Shown piece by piece: positions 23,891-38,800 of a stretch of DNA of 64,000 bases. The notes under the pieces are model-generated. The model worked only from the letters and a program-made list of their open reading frames with translations, did no database searches and was not told the origin of the DNA. Every line of letters starts with the position of its first letter. Position 1 is the first letter of the stretch. The position numbers and the translations under genes are program-made. Origin of the DNA: Mytilus galloprovincialis (taxonomy: Eukaryota; Mollusca; Bivalvia; Mytilida; Mytilidae); NCBI RefSeq assembly GCF_965363235.1, contig NC_134847.1:59180439-59244438 (forward strand), in the 5' to 3' direction.

Positions 23891-26800
23891 TAAGAGGTGC
23901 ATTTCAGCAAATTTTGAATTTATACTTTGACAACTTCTCTGAATGATCTATTGGTATTTATTTGTCAAACTATGTGAGAAGAAATGGTTTCCACTTTTAT
24001 TTGATAGAAATTTGTAAAAAAAGTCACTTTTCAGCTAATATGCCCAAAAAGTAGCTTTTTCACTTTTTTCAATATTTTTGCAAAAGCAGCATTCTTAATT
24101 TTTCTCTGACATTTTTTTTCTGATATCTATTTGTGTTTGTGGTATTTATTTCATGTGTTTTACTCATTTGTGAACTCTGAACACAAAGAAAGGTGGATAA
24201 AAGCATAAAAAGAGTGCAAAATGTGCTGTTTTAATAGTCTAGGTCTAGCGGTCCGTACGAAGCAAGTGAAATATGAAGTTCTATGCACTTAAAAATTGTA
24301 TTTCTTTAAACAGATTGCACTGAATCTATATCAAAAGTACTTATTACTGGTTGTTTAAACTTGTCTGTTTCACAGAATACCTTTATTTTCTTCTTTTGGA
24401 TGGCTGGTGGTTAAAATATTGGCATTTTAAGACTGAAATTTCATGCAGGTTTTAAACAGTAAATTGAAAAAACTTTGCATCAGACCATACTGTCTACATA
24501 TATAGTTAAAAGCAACAGTCTTGTTACATCCAGGCTTCATATTTGATCATATCTTAGCAAGGATTTGGGCAAAAAGAAGCATATTTCCATCTCCAATATC
24601 ATTTATATGCAATTATATATGGAAATACAGGGAATGGCCTAAATTGACAACTTGTTATTTTAAGCTTGACATTGCTTAAGACCAAGTAAAACTCATGTGT
24701 TATACTATTTGAAACTTATATTTACATGAAAAGAATATTTATGATATGTTAAATGTTTTGTTTTAACTTAATAACTTCAGAAAATTGTTGTAAGTGGAAA
24801 ATATGACATTTCATATAAGGCCTCGCTTCATTTGAAAACCTCTATTTTTTGGCATAGGCACATATAAAATTAACTTTTGTCAATTTTTTATAAGTCTCAT
24901 ACATTAAGTATGCTATCCTTTACTTTGAATAGATAATATCTTATACATTGAGACATAAAAAAGGGCAATTTGGTGTTTTGGGGGGATTTTTGAAGCCAAA
25001 ATTTGAAAGTTGAAATTTTTCTATCTATACGTCACAATTCAGCAACCAAAGTTGAGATATAAAAAATGCCACATTTTCTAAAATATATATCATATGGCTA
25101 TGAAACTTTGTAAACTGACTTATAAAACACTAAGCTTAAATCATGCCAAGTTTTATTGGAATTGGTCAAGTTTTTGGCCCCTAATAGGCCCAAGACCACA
25201 ATTAATGACCCCGCTTTTCGTTGTTCACGAATATAGTTCCCTTTAATTATAGTGTATTTTTTCTTTATTTTTTTTCTTTCCCTTTCTCATTCATTTCTTA
25301 GCTTTTCTGGGGTGGGCATGAAAGAAGAGAGCTGAAATAAACTTTTGGATGTTTTATTTTAACTGATTTTAATAAGGAAAGAGTGATTAGGCCAGGTGCA
25401 AAAAGGTTATATTTACACTTTTCGGAACATCTCTTGACTTGCCTATAGGGGTATGGATGTGTATTGGCCAAATTTGTATGATGTAAACATGCAATTTTTT
25501 TGAAAATTGCATATGTTTTGGGACTTGAACTGTACATTACTCACACAAAAAAGTATACAAAAAGAACAATTGAATTTTTTTTAATGCGACAAAACGTTAT
25601 AAAGAAATGATAGAAGAATTAATTGTGGTCTCGGGCCTAAGAGGTGCATTTCAGCAAATTTTGAATTTATACTTTGACAACTTCTCTGAATGATCTATTG
25701 GTATTTATTTGTCAAACTATGTGAGAAGAAATGGTTTCCACTTTTATTTGATAGAAATTTGTAAAAAAAGTCACTTTTCAGCTAATATGCCCAAAAAGTA
25801 GCTTTTTCACTTTTTTCAATATTTTTGCAAAAGCAGCATTCTTAATTTTTCTCTGACATTTTTTTTCTGATATCTATTTGTGTTTGTGGTATTTATTTCA
25901 TGTGTTTTACTCATTTGTGAACTCTGAACACAAAGAAAGGTGGATAAAAGCATAAAAAGAGTGCAAAATGTGCTGTTTTAATAGTCTAGGTCTAGCGGTC
26001 CGTACGAAGCAAGTGAAATATGAAGTTCTATGCACTTAAAAATTGTATTTCTTTAAACAGATTGCACTGAATCTATATCAAAAGTACTTATTACTGGTTG
26101 TTTAAACTTGTCTGTTTCACAGAATACCTTTATTTTCTTCTTTTGGATGGCTGGTGGTTAAAATATTGGCATTTTAAGACTGAAATTTCATGCAGGTTTT
26201 AAACAGTAAATTGAAAAAACTTTGCATCAGACCATACTGTCTACATATATAGTTAAAAGCAACAGTCTTGTTACATCCAGGCTTCATATTTGATCATATC
26301 TTAGCAAGGATTTGGGCAAAAAGAAGCATATTTCCATCTCCAATATCATTTATATGCAATTATATATGGAAATACAGGGAATGGCCTAAATTGACAACTT
26401 GTTATTTTAAGCTTGACATTGCTTAAGACCAAGTAAAACTCATGTGTTATACTATTTGAAACTTATATTTACATGAAAAGAATATTTATGATATGTTAAA
26501 TGTTTTGTTTTAACTTAATAACTTCAGAAAATTGTTGTAAGTGGAAAATATGACATTTCATATAAGGCCTCGCTTCATTTGAAAACCTCTATTTTTTGGC
26601 ATAGGCACATATAAAATTAACTTTTGTCAATTTTTTATAAGTCTCATACATTAAGTATGCTATCCTTTACTTTGAATAGATAATATCTTATACATTGAGA
26701 CATAAAAAAGGGCAATTTGGTGTTTTGGGGGGATTTTTGAAGCCAAAATTTGAAAGTTGAAATTTTTCTATCTATACGTCACAATTCAGCAACCAAAGTT

Positions 26801-29800
26801 GAGATATAAAAAATGCCACATTTTCTAAAATATATATCATATGGCTATGAAACTTTGTAAACTGACTTATAAAACACTAAGCTTAAATCATGCCAAGTTT
26901 TATTGGAATTGGTCAAGTTTTTGGCCCCTAATAGGCCCAAGACCACAATTAATGACCCCGCTTTTCGTTGTTCACGAATATAGTTCCCTTTAATTATAGT
27001 GTATTTTTTCTTTATTTTTTTTCTTTCCCTTTCTCATTCATTTCTTAGCTTTTCTGGGGTGGGCATGAAAGAAGAGAGCTGAAATAAACTTTTGGATGTT
27101 TTATTTTAACTGATTTTAATAAGGAAAGAGTGATTAGGCCAGGTGCAAAAAGGTTATATTTACACTTTTCGGAACATCTCTTGACTTGCCTATAGGGGTA
27201 TGGATGTGTATTGGCCAAATTTGTATGATGTAAACATGCAATTTTTTTGAAAATTGCATATGTTTTGGGACTTGAACTGTACATTACTCACACAAAAAAG
27301 TATACAAAAAGAACAATTGAATTTTTTTTAATGCGACAAAACGTTATAAAGAAATGATAGAAGAATTAATTGTGGTCTCGGGCCTAAGAGGTGCATTTCA
27401 GCAAATTTTGAATTTATACTTTGACAACTTCTCTGAATGATCTATTGGTATTTATTTGTCAAACTATGTGAGAAGAAATGGTTTCCACTTTTATTTGATA
27501 GAAATTTGTAAAAAAAGTCACTTTTCAGCTAATATGCCCAAAAAGTAGCTTTTTCACTTTTTTCAATATTTTTGCAAAAGCAGCATTCTTAATTTTTCTC
27601 TGACATTTTTTTTCTGATATCTATTTGTGTTTGTGGTATTTATTTCATGTGTTTTACTCATTTGTGAACTCTGAACACAAAGAAAGGTGGATAAAAGCAT
27701 AAAAAGAGTGCAAAATGTGCTGTTTTAATAGTCTAGGTCTAGCGGTCCGTACGAAGCAAGTGAAATATGAAGTTCTATGCACTTAAAAATTGTATTTCTT
27801 TAAACAGATTGCACTGAATCTATATCAAAAGTACTTATTACTGGTTGTTTAAACTTGTCTGTTTCACAGAATACCTTTATTTTCTTCTTTTGGATGGCTG
27901 GTGGTTAAAATATTGGCATTTTAAGACTGAAATTTCATGCAGGTTTTAAACAGTAAATTGAAAAAACTTTGCATCAGACCATACTGTCTACATATATAGT
28001 TAAAAGCAACAGTCTTGTTACATCCAGGCTTCATATTTGATCATATCTTAGCAAGGATTTGGGCAAAAAGAAGCATATTTCCATCTCCAATATCATTTAT
28101 ATGCAATTATATATGGAAATACAGGGAATGGCCTAAATTGACAACTTGTTATTTTAAGCTTGACATTGCTTAAGACCAAGTAAAACTCATGTGTTATACT
28201 ATTTGAAACTTATATTTACATGAAAAGAATATTTATGATATGTTAAATGTTTTGTTTTAACTTAATAACTTCAGAAAATTGTTGTAAGTGGAAAATATGA
28301 CATTTCATATAAGGCCTCGCTTCATTTGAAAACCTCTATTTTTTGGCATAGGCACATATAAAATTAACTTTTGTCAATTTTTTATAAGTCTCATACATTA
28401 AGTATGCTATCCTTTACTTTGAATAGATAATATCTTATACATTGAGACATAAAAAAGGGCAATTTGGTGTTTTGGGGGGATTTTTGAAGCCAAAATTTGA
28501 AAGTTGAAATTTTTCTATCTATACGTCACAATTCAGCAACCAAAGTTGAGATATAAAAAATGCCACATTTTCTAAAATATATATCATATGGCTATGAAAC
28601 TTTGTAAACTGACTTATAAAACACTAAGCTTAAATCATGCCAAGTTTTATTGGAATTGGTCAAGTTTTTGGCCCCTAATAGGCCCAAGACCACAATTAAT
28701 GACCCCGCTTTTCGTTGTTCACGAATATAGTTCCCTTTAATTATAGTGTATTTTTTCTTTATTTTTTTTCTTTCCCTTTCTCATTCATTTCTTAGCTTTT
28801 CTGGGGTGGGCATGAAAGAAGAGAGCTGAAATAAACTTTTGGATGTTTTATTTTAACTGATTTTAATAAGGAAAGAGTGATTAGGCCAGGTGCAAAAAGG
28901 TTATATTTACACTTTTCGGAACATCTCTTGACTTGCCTATAGGGGTATGGATGTGTATTGGCCAAATTTGTATGATGTAAACATGCAATTTTTTTGAAAA
29001 TTGCATATGTTTTGGGACTTGAACTGTACATTACTCACACAAAAAAGTATACAAAAAGAACAATTGAATTTTTTTTAATGCGACAAAACGTTATAAAGAA
29101 ATGATAGAAGAATTAATTGTGGTCTCGGGCCTAAGAGGTGCATTTCAGCAAATTTTGAATTTATACTTTGACAACTTCTCTGAATGATCTATTGGTATTT
29201 ATTTGTCAAACTATGTGAGAAGAAATGGTTTCCACTTTTATTTGATAGAAATTTGTAAAAAAAGTCACTTTTCAGCTAATATGCCCAAAAAGTAGCTTTT
29301 TCACTTTTTTCAATATTTTTGCAAAAGCAGCATTCTTAATTTTTCTCTGACATTTTTTTTCTGATATCTATTTGTGTTTGTGGTATTTATTTCATGTGTT
29401 TTACTCATTTGTGAACTCTGAACACAAAGAAAGGTGGATAAAAGCATAAAAAGAGTGCAAAATGTGCTGTTTTAATAGTCTAGGTCTAGCGGTCCGTACG
29501 AAGCAAGTGAAATATGAAGTTCTATGCACTTAAAAATTGTATTTCTTTAAACAGATTGCACTGAATCTATATCAAAAGTACTTATTACTGGTTGTTTAAA
29601 CTTGTCTGTTTCACAGAATACCTTTATTTTCTTCTTTTGGATGGCTGGTGGTTAAAATATTGGCATTTTAAGACTGAAATTTCATGCAGGTTTTAAACAG
29701 TAAATTGAAAAAACTTTGCATCAGACCATACTGTCTACATATATAGTTAAAAGCAACAGTCTTGTTACATCCAGGCTTCATATTTGATCATATCTTAGCA

Positions 29801-32800
29801 AGGATTTGGGCAAAAAGAAGCATATTTCCATCTCCAATATCATTTATATGCAATTATATATGGAAATACAGGGAATGGCCTAAATTGACAACTTGTTATT
29901 TTAAGCTTGACATTGCTTAAGACCAAGTAAAACTCATGTGTTATACTATTTGAAACTTATATTTACATGAAAAGAATATTTATGATATGTTAAATGTTTT
30001 GTTTTAACTTAATAACTTCAGAAAATTGTTGTAAGTGGAAAATATGACATTTCATATAAGGCCTCGCTTCATTTGAAAACCTCTATTTTTTGGCATAGGC
30101 ACATATAAAATTAACTTTTGTCAATTTTTTATAAGTCTCATACATTAAGTATGCTATCCTTTACTTTGAATAGATAATATCTTATACATTGAGACATAAA
30201 AAAGGGCAATTTGGTGTTTTGGGGGGATTTTTGAAGCCAAAATTTGAAAGTTGAAATTTTTCTATCTATACGTCACAATTCAGCAACCAAAGTTGAGATA
30301 TAAAAAATGCCACATTTTCTAAAATATATATCATATGGCTATGAAACTTTGTAAACTGACTTATAAAACACTAAGCTTAAATCATGCCAAGTTTTATTGG
30401 AATTGGTCAAGTTTTTGGCCCCTAATAGGCCCAAGACCACAATTAATGACCCCGCTTTTCGTTGTTCACGAATATAGTTCCCTTTAATTATAGTGTATTT
30501 TTTCTTTATTTTTTTTCTTTCCCTTTCTCATTCATTTCTTAGCTTTTCTGGGGTGGGCATGAAAGAAGAGAGCTGAAATAAACTTTTGGATGTTTTATTT
30601 TAACTGATTTTAATAAGGAAAGAGTGATTAGGCCAGGTGCAAAAAGGTTATATTTACACTTTTCGGAACATCTCTTGACTTGCCTATAGGGGTATGGATG
30701 TGTATTGGCCAAATTTGTATGATGTAAACATGCAATTTTTTTGAAAATTGCATATGTTTTGGGACTTGAACTGTACATTACTCACACAAAAAAGTATACA
30801 AAAAGAACAATTGAATTTTTTTTAATGCGACAAAACGTTATAAAGAAATGATAGAAGAATTAATTGTGGTCTCGGGCCTAAGAGGTGCATTTCAGCAAAT
30901 TTTGAATTTATACTTTGACAACTTCTCTGAATGATCTATTGGTATTTATTTGTCAAACTATGTGAGAAGAAATGGTTTCCACTTTTATTTGATAGAAATT
31001 TGTAAAAAAAGTCACTTTTCAGCTAATATGCCCAAAAAGTAGCTTTTTCACTTTTTTCAATATTTTTGCAAAAGCAGCATTCTTAATTTTTCTCTGACAT
31101 TTTTTTTCTGATATCTATTTGTGTTTGTGGTATTTATTTCATGTGTTTTACTCATTTGTGAACTCTGAACACAAAGAAAGGTGGATAAAAGCATAAAAAG
31201 AGTGCAAAATGTGCTGTTTTAATAGTCTAGGTCTAGCGGTCCGTACGAAGCAAGTGAAATATGAAGTTCTATGCACTTAAAAATTGTATTTCTTTAAACA
31301 GATTGCACTGAATCTATATCAAAAGTACTTATTACTGGTTGTTTAAACTTGTCTGTTTCACAGAATACCTTTATTTTCTTCTTTTGGATGGCTGGTGGTT
31401 AAAATATTGGCATTTTAAGACTGAAATTTCATGCAGGTTTTAAACAGTAAATTGAAAAAACTTTGCATCAGACCATACTGTCTACATATATAGTTAAAAG
31501 CAACAGTCTTGTTACATCCAGGCTTCATATTTGATCATATCTTAGCAAGGATTTGGGCAAAAAGAAGCATATTTCCATCTCCAATATCATTTATATGCAA
31601 TTATATATGGAAATACAGGGAATGGCCTAAATTGACAACTTGTTATTTTAAGCTTGACATTGCTTAAGACCAAGTAAAACTCATGTGTTATACTATTTGA
31701 AACTTATATTTACATGAAAAGAATATTTATGATATGTTAAATGTTTTGTTTTAACTTAATAACTTCAGAAAATTGTTGTAAGTGGAAAATATGACATTTC
31801 ATATAAGGCCTCGCTTCATTTGAAAACCTCTATTTTTTGGCATAGGCACATATAAAATTAACTTTTGTCAATTTTTTATAAGTCTCATACATTAAGTATG
31901 CTATCCTTTACTTTGAATAGATAATATCTTATACATTGAGACATAAAAAAGGGCAATTTGGTGTTTTGGGGGGATTTTTGAAGCCAAAATTTGAAAGTTG
32001 AAATTTTTCTATCTATACGTCACAATTCAGCAACCAAAGTTGAGATATAAAAAATGCCACATTTTCTAAAATATATATCATATGGCTATGAAACTTTGTA
32101 AACTGACTTATAAAACACTAAGCTTAAATCATGCCAAGTTTTATTGGAATTGGTCAAGTTTTTGGCCCCTAATAGGCCCAAGACCACAATTAATGACCCC
32201 GCTTTTCGTTGTTCACGAATATAGTTCCCTTTAATTATAGTGTATTTTTTCTTTATTTTTTTTCTTTCCCTTTCTCATTCATTTCTTAGCTTTTCTGGGG
32301 TGGGCATGAAAGAAGAGAGCTGAAATAAACTTTTGGATGTTTTATTTTAACTGATTTTAATAAGGAAAGAGTGATTAGGCCAGGTGCAAAAAGGTTATAT
32401 TTACACTTTTCGGAACATCTCTTGACTTGCCTATAGGGGTATGGATGTGTATTGGCCAAATTTGTATGATGTAAACATGCAATTTTTTTGAAAATTGCAT
32501 ATGTTTTGGGACTTGAACTGTACATTACTCACACAAAAAAGTATACAAAAAGAACAATTGAATTTTTTTTAATGCGACAAAACGTTATAAAGAAATGATA
32601 GAAGAATTAATTGTGGTCTCGGGCCTAAGAGGTGCATTTCAGCAAATTTTGAATTTATACTTTGACAACTTCTCTGAATGATCTATTGGTATTTATTTGT
32701 CAAACTATGTGAGAAGAAATGGTTTCCACTTTTATTTGATAGAAATTTGTAAAAAAAGTCACTTTTCAGCTAATATGCCCAAAAAGTAGCTTTTTCACTT

Positions 32801-35800
32801 TTTTCAATATTTTTGCAAAAGCAGCATTCTTAATTTTTCTCTGACATTTTTTTTCTGATATCTATTTGTGTTTGTGGTATTTATTTCATGTGTTTTACTC
32901 ATTTGTGAACTCTGAACACAAAGAAAGGTGGATAAAAGCATAAAAAGAGTGCAAAATGTGCTGTTTTAATAGTCTAGGTCTAGCGGTCCGTACGAAGCAA
33001 GTGAAATATGAAGTTCTATGCACTTAAAAATTGTATTTCTTTAAACAGATTGCACTGAATCTATATCAAAAGTACTTATTACTGGTTGTTTAAACTTGTC
33101 TGTTTCACAGAATACCTTTATTTTCTTCTTTTGGATGGCTGGTGGTTAAAATATTGGCATTTTAAGACTGAAATTTCATGCAGGTTTTAAACAGTAAATT
33201 GAAAAAACTTTGCATCAGACCATACTGTCTACATATATAGTTAAAAGCAACAGTCTTGTTACATCCAGGCTTCATATTTGATCATATCTTAGCAAGGATT
33301 TGGGCAAAAAGAAGCATATTTCCATCTCCAATATCATTTATATGCAATTATATATGGAAATACAGGGAATGGCCTAAATTGACAACTTGTTATTTTAAGC
33401 TTGACATTGCTTAAGACCAAGTAAAACTCATGTGTTATACTATTTGAAACTTATATTTACATGAAAAGAATATTTATGATATGTTAAATGTTTTGTTTTA
33501 ACTTAATAACTTCAGAAAATTGTTGTAAGTGGAAAATATGACATTTCATATAAGGCCTCGCTTCATTTGAAAACCTCTATTTTTTGGCATAGGCACATAT
33601 AAAATTAACTTTTGTCAATTTTTTATAAGTCTCATACATTAAGTATGCTATCCTTTACTTTGAATAGATAATATCTTATACATTGAGACATAAAAAAGGG
33701 CAATTTGGTGTTTTGGGGGGATTTTTGAAGCCAAAATTTGAAAGTTGAAATTTTTCTATCTATACGTCACAATTCAGCAACCAAAGTTGAGATATAAAAA
33801 ATGCCACATTTTCTAAAATATATATCATATGGCTATGAAACTTTGTAAACTGACTTATAAAACACTAAGCTTAAATCATGCCAAGTTTTATTGGAATTGG
33901 TCAAGTTTTTGGCCCCTAATAGGCCCAAGACCACAATTAATGACCCCGCTTTTCGTTGTTCACGAATATAGTTCCCTTTAATTATAGTGTATTTTTTCTT
34001 TATTTTTTTTCTTTCCCTTTCTCATTCATTTCTTAGCTTTTCTGGGGTGGGCATGAAAGAAGAGAGCTGAAATAAACTTTTGGATGTTTTATTTTAACTG
34101 ATTTTAATAAGGAAAGAGTGATTAGGCCAGGTGCAAAAAGGTTATATTTACACTTTTCGGAACATCTCTTGACTTGCCTATAGGGGTATGGATGTGTATT
34201 GGCCAAATTTGTATGATGTAAACATGCAATTTTTTTGAAAATTGCATATGTTTTGGGACTTGAACTGTACATTACTCACACAAAAAAGTATACAAAAAGA
34301 ACAATTGAATTTTTTTTAATGCGACAAAACGTTATAAAGAAATGATAGAAGAATTAATTGTGGTCTCGGGCCTAAGAGGTGCATTTCAGCAAATTTTGAA
34401 TTTATACTTTGACAACTTCTCTGAATGATCTATTGGTATTTATTTGTCAAACTATGTGAGAAGAAATGGTTTCCACTTTTATTTGATAGAAATTTGTAAA
34501 AAAAGTCACTTTTCAGCTAATATGCCCAAAAAGTAGCTTTTTCACTTTTTTCAATATTTTTGCAAAAGCAGCATTCTTAATTTTTCTCTGACATTTTTTT
34601 TCTGATATCTATTTGTGTTTGTGGTATTTATTTCATGTGTTTTACTCATTTGTGAACTCTGAACACAAAGAAAGGTGGATAAAAGCATAAAAAGAGTGCA
34701 AAATGTGCTGTTTTAATAGTCTAGGTCTAGCGGTCCGTACGAAGCAAGTGAAATATGAAGTTCTATGCACTTAAAAATTGTATTTCTTTAAACAGATTGC
34801 ACTGAATCTATATCAAAAGTACTTATTACTGGTTGTTTAAACTTGTCTGTTTCACAGAATACCTTTATTTTCTTCTTTTGGATGGCTGGTGGTTAAAATA
34901 TTGGCATTTTAAGACTGAAATTTCATGCAGGTTTTAAACAGTAAATTGAAAAAACTTTGCATCAGACCATACTGTCTACATATATAGTTAAAAGCAACAG
35001 TCTTGTTACATCCAGGCTTCATATTTGATCATATCTTAGCAAGGATTTGGGCAAAAAGAAGCATATTTCCATCTCCAATATCATTTATATGCAATTATAT
35101 ATGGAAATACAGGGAATGGCCTAAATTGACAACTTGTTATTTTAAGCTTGACATTGCTTAAGACCAAGTAAAACTCATGTGTTATACTATTTGAAACTTA
35201 TATTTACATGAAAAGAATATTTATGATATGTTAAATGTTTTGTTTTAACTTAATAACTTCAGAAAATTGTTGTAAGTGGAAAATATGACATTTCATATAA
35301 GGCCTCGCTTCATTTGAAAACCTCTATTTTTTGGCATAGGCACATATAAAATTAACTTTTGTCAATTTTTTATAAGTCTCATACATTAAGTATGCTATCC
35401 TTTACTTTGAATAGATAATATCTTATACATTGAGACATAAAAAAGGGCAATTTGGTGTTTTGGGGGGATTTTTGAAGCCAAAATTTGAAAGTTGAAATTT
35501 TTCTATCTATACGTCACAATTCAGCAACCAAAGTTGAGATATAAAAAATGCCACATTTTCTAAAATATATATCATATGGCTATGAAACTTTGTAAACTGA
35601 CTTATAAAACACTAAGCTTAAATCATGCCAAGTTTTATTGGAATTGGTCAAGTTTTTGGCCCCTAATAGGCCCAAGACCACAATTAATGACCCCGCTTTT
35701 CGTTGTTCACGAATATAGTTCCCTTTAATTATAGTGTATTTTTTCTTTATTTTTTTTCTTTCCCTTTCTCATTCATTTCTTAGCTTTTCTGGGGTGGGCA

Positions 35801-38800
35801 TGAAAGAAGAGAGCTGAAATAAACTTTTGGATGTTTTATTTTAACTGATTTTAATAAGGAAAGAGTGATTAGGCCAGGTGCAAAAAGGTTATATTTACAC
35901 TTTTCGGAACATCTCTTGACTTGCCTATAGGGGTATGGATGTGTATTGGCCAAATTTGTATGATGTAAACATGCAATTTTTTTGAAAATTGCATATGTTT
36001 TGGGACTTGAACTGTACATTACTCACACAAAAAAGTATACAAAAAGAACAATTGAATTTTTTTTAATGCGACAAAACGTTATAAAGAAATGATAGAAGAA
36101 TTAATTGTGGTCTCGGGCCTAAGAGGTGCATTTCAGCAAATTTTGAATTTATACTTTGACAACTTCTCTGAATGATCTATTGGTATTTATTTGTCAAACT
36201 ATGTGAGAAGAAATGGTTTCCACTTTTATTTGATAGAAATTTGTAAAAAAAGTCACTTTTCAGCTAATATGCCCAAAAAGTAGCTTTTTCACTTTTTTCA
36301 ATATTTTTGCAAAAGCAGCATTCTTAATTTTTCTCTGACATTTTTTTTCTGATATCTATTTGTGTTTGTGGTATTTATTTCATGTGTTTTACTCATTTGT
36401 GAACTCTGAACACAAAGAAAGGTGGATAAAAGCATAAAAAGAGTGCAAAATGTGCTGTTTTAATAGTCTAGGTCTAGCGGTCCGTACGAAGCAAGTGAAA
36501 TATGAAGTTCTATGCACTTAAAAATTGTATTTCTTTAAACAGATTGCACTGAATCTATATCAAAAGTACTTATTACTGGTTGTTTAAACTTGTCTGTTTC
36601 ACAGAATACCTTTATTTTCTTCTTTTGGATGGCTGGTGGTTAAAATATTGGCATTTTAAGACTGAAATTTCATGCAGGTTTTAAACAGTAAATTGAAAAA
36701 ACTTTGCATCAGACCATACTGTCTACATATATAGTTAAAAGCAACAGTCTTGTTACATCCAGGCTTCATATTTGATCATATCTTAGCAAGGATTTGGGCA
36801 AAAAGAAGCATATTTCCATCTCCAATATCATTTATATGCAATTATATATGGAAATACAGGGAATGGCCTAAATTGACAACTTGTTATTTTAAGCTTGACA
36901 TTGCTTAAGACCAAGTAAAACTCATGTGTTATACTATTTGAAACTTATATTTACATGAAAAGAATATTTATGATATGTTAAATGTTTTGTTTTAACTTAA
37001 TAACTTCAGAAAATTGTTGTAAGTGGAAAATATGACATTTCATATAAGGCCTCGCTTCATTTGAAAACCTCTATTTTTTGGCATAGGCACATATAAAATT
37101 AACTTTTGTCAATTTTTTATAAGTCTCATACATTAAGTATGCTATCCTTTACTTTGAATAGATAATATCTTATACATTGAGACATAAAAAAGGGCAATTT
37201 GGTGTTTTGGGGGGATTTTTGAAGCCAAAATTTGAAAGTTGAAATTTTTCTATCTATACGTCACAATTCAGCAACCAAAGTTGAGATATAAAAAATGCCA
37301 CATTTTCTAAAATATATATCATATGGCTATGAAACTTTGTAAACTGACTTATAAAACACTAAGCTTAAATCATGCCAAGTTTTATTGGAATTGGTCAAGT
37401 TTTTGGCCCCTAATAGGCCCAAGACCACAATTAATGACCCCGCTTTTCGTTGTTCACGAATATAGTTCCCTTTAATTATAGTGTATTTTTTCTTTATTTT
37501 TTTTCTTTCCCTTTCTCATTCATTTCTTAGCTTTTCTGGGGTGGGCATGAAAGAAGAGAGCTGAAATAAACTTTTGGATGTTTTATTTTAACTGATTTTA
37601 ATAAGGAAAGAGTGATTAGGCCAGGTGCAAAAAGGTTATATTTACACTTTTCGGAACATCTCTTGACTTGCCTATAGGGGTATGGATGTGTATTGGCCAA
37701 ATTTGTATGATGTAAACATGCAATTTTTTTGAAAATTGCATATGTTTTGGGACTTGAACTGTACATTACTCACACAAAAAAGTATACAAAAAGAACAATT
37801 GAATTTTTTTTAATGCGACAAAACGTTATAAAGAAATGATAGAAGAATTAATTGTGGTCTCGGGCCTAAGAGGTGCATTTCAGCAAATTTTGAATTTATA
37901 CTTTGACAACTTCTCTGAATGATCTATTGGTATTTATTTGTCAAACTATGTGAGAAGAAATGGTTTCCACTTTTATTTGATAGAAATTTGTAAAAAAAGT
38001 CACTTTTCAGCTAATATGCCCAAAAAGTAGCTTTTTCACTTTTTTCAATATTTTTGCAAAAGCAGCATTCTTAATTTTTCTCTGACATTTTTTTTCTGAT
38101 ATCTATTTGTGTTTGTGGTATTTATTTCATGTGTTTTACTCATTTGTGAACTCTGAACACAAAGAAAGGTGGATAAAAGCATAAAAAGAGTGCAAAATGT
38201 GCTGTTTTAATAGTCTAGGTCTAGCGGTCCGTACGAAGCAAGTGAAATATGAAGTTCTATGCACTTAAAAATTGTATTTCTTTAAACAGATTGCACTGAA
38301 TCTATATCAAAAGTACTTATTACTGGTTGTTTAAACTTGTCTGTTTCACAGAATACCTTTATTTTCTTCTTTTGGATGGCTGGTGGTTAAAATATTGGCA
38401 TTTTAAGACTGAAATTTCATGCAGGTTTTAAACAGTAAATTGAAAAAACTTTGCATCAGACCATACTGTCTACATATATAGTTAAAAGCAACAGTCTTGT
38501 TACATCCAGGCTTCATATTTGATCATATCTTAGCAAGGATTTGGGCAAAAAGAAGCATATTTCCATCTCCAATATCATTTATATGCAATTATATATGGAA
38601 ATACAGGGAATGGCCTAAATTGACAACTTGTTATTTTAAGCTTGACATTGCTTAAGACCAAGTAAAACTCATGTGTTATACTATTTGAAACTTATATTTA
38701 CATGAAAAGAATATTTATGATATGTTAAATGTTTTGTTTTAACTTAATAACTTCAGAAAATTGTTGTAAGTGGAAAATATGACATTTCATATAAGGCCTC

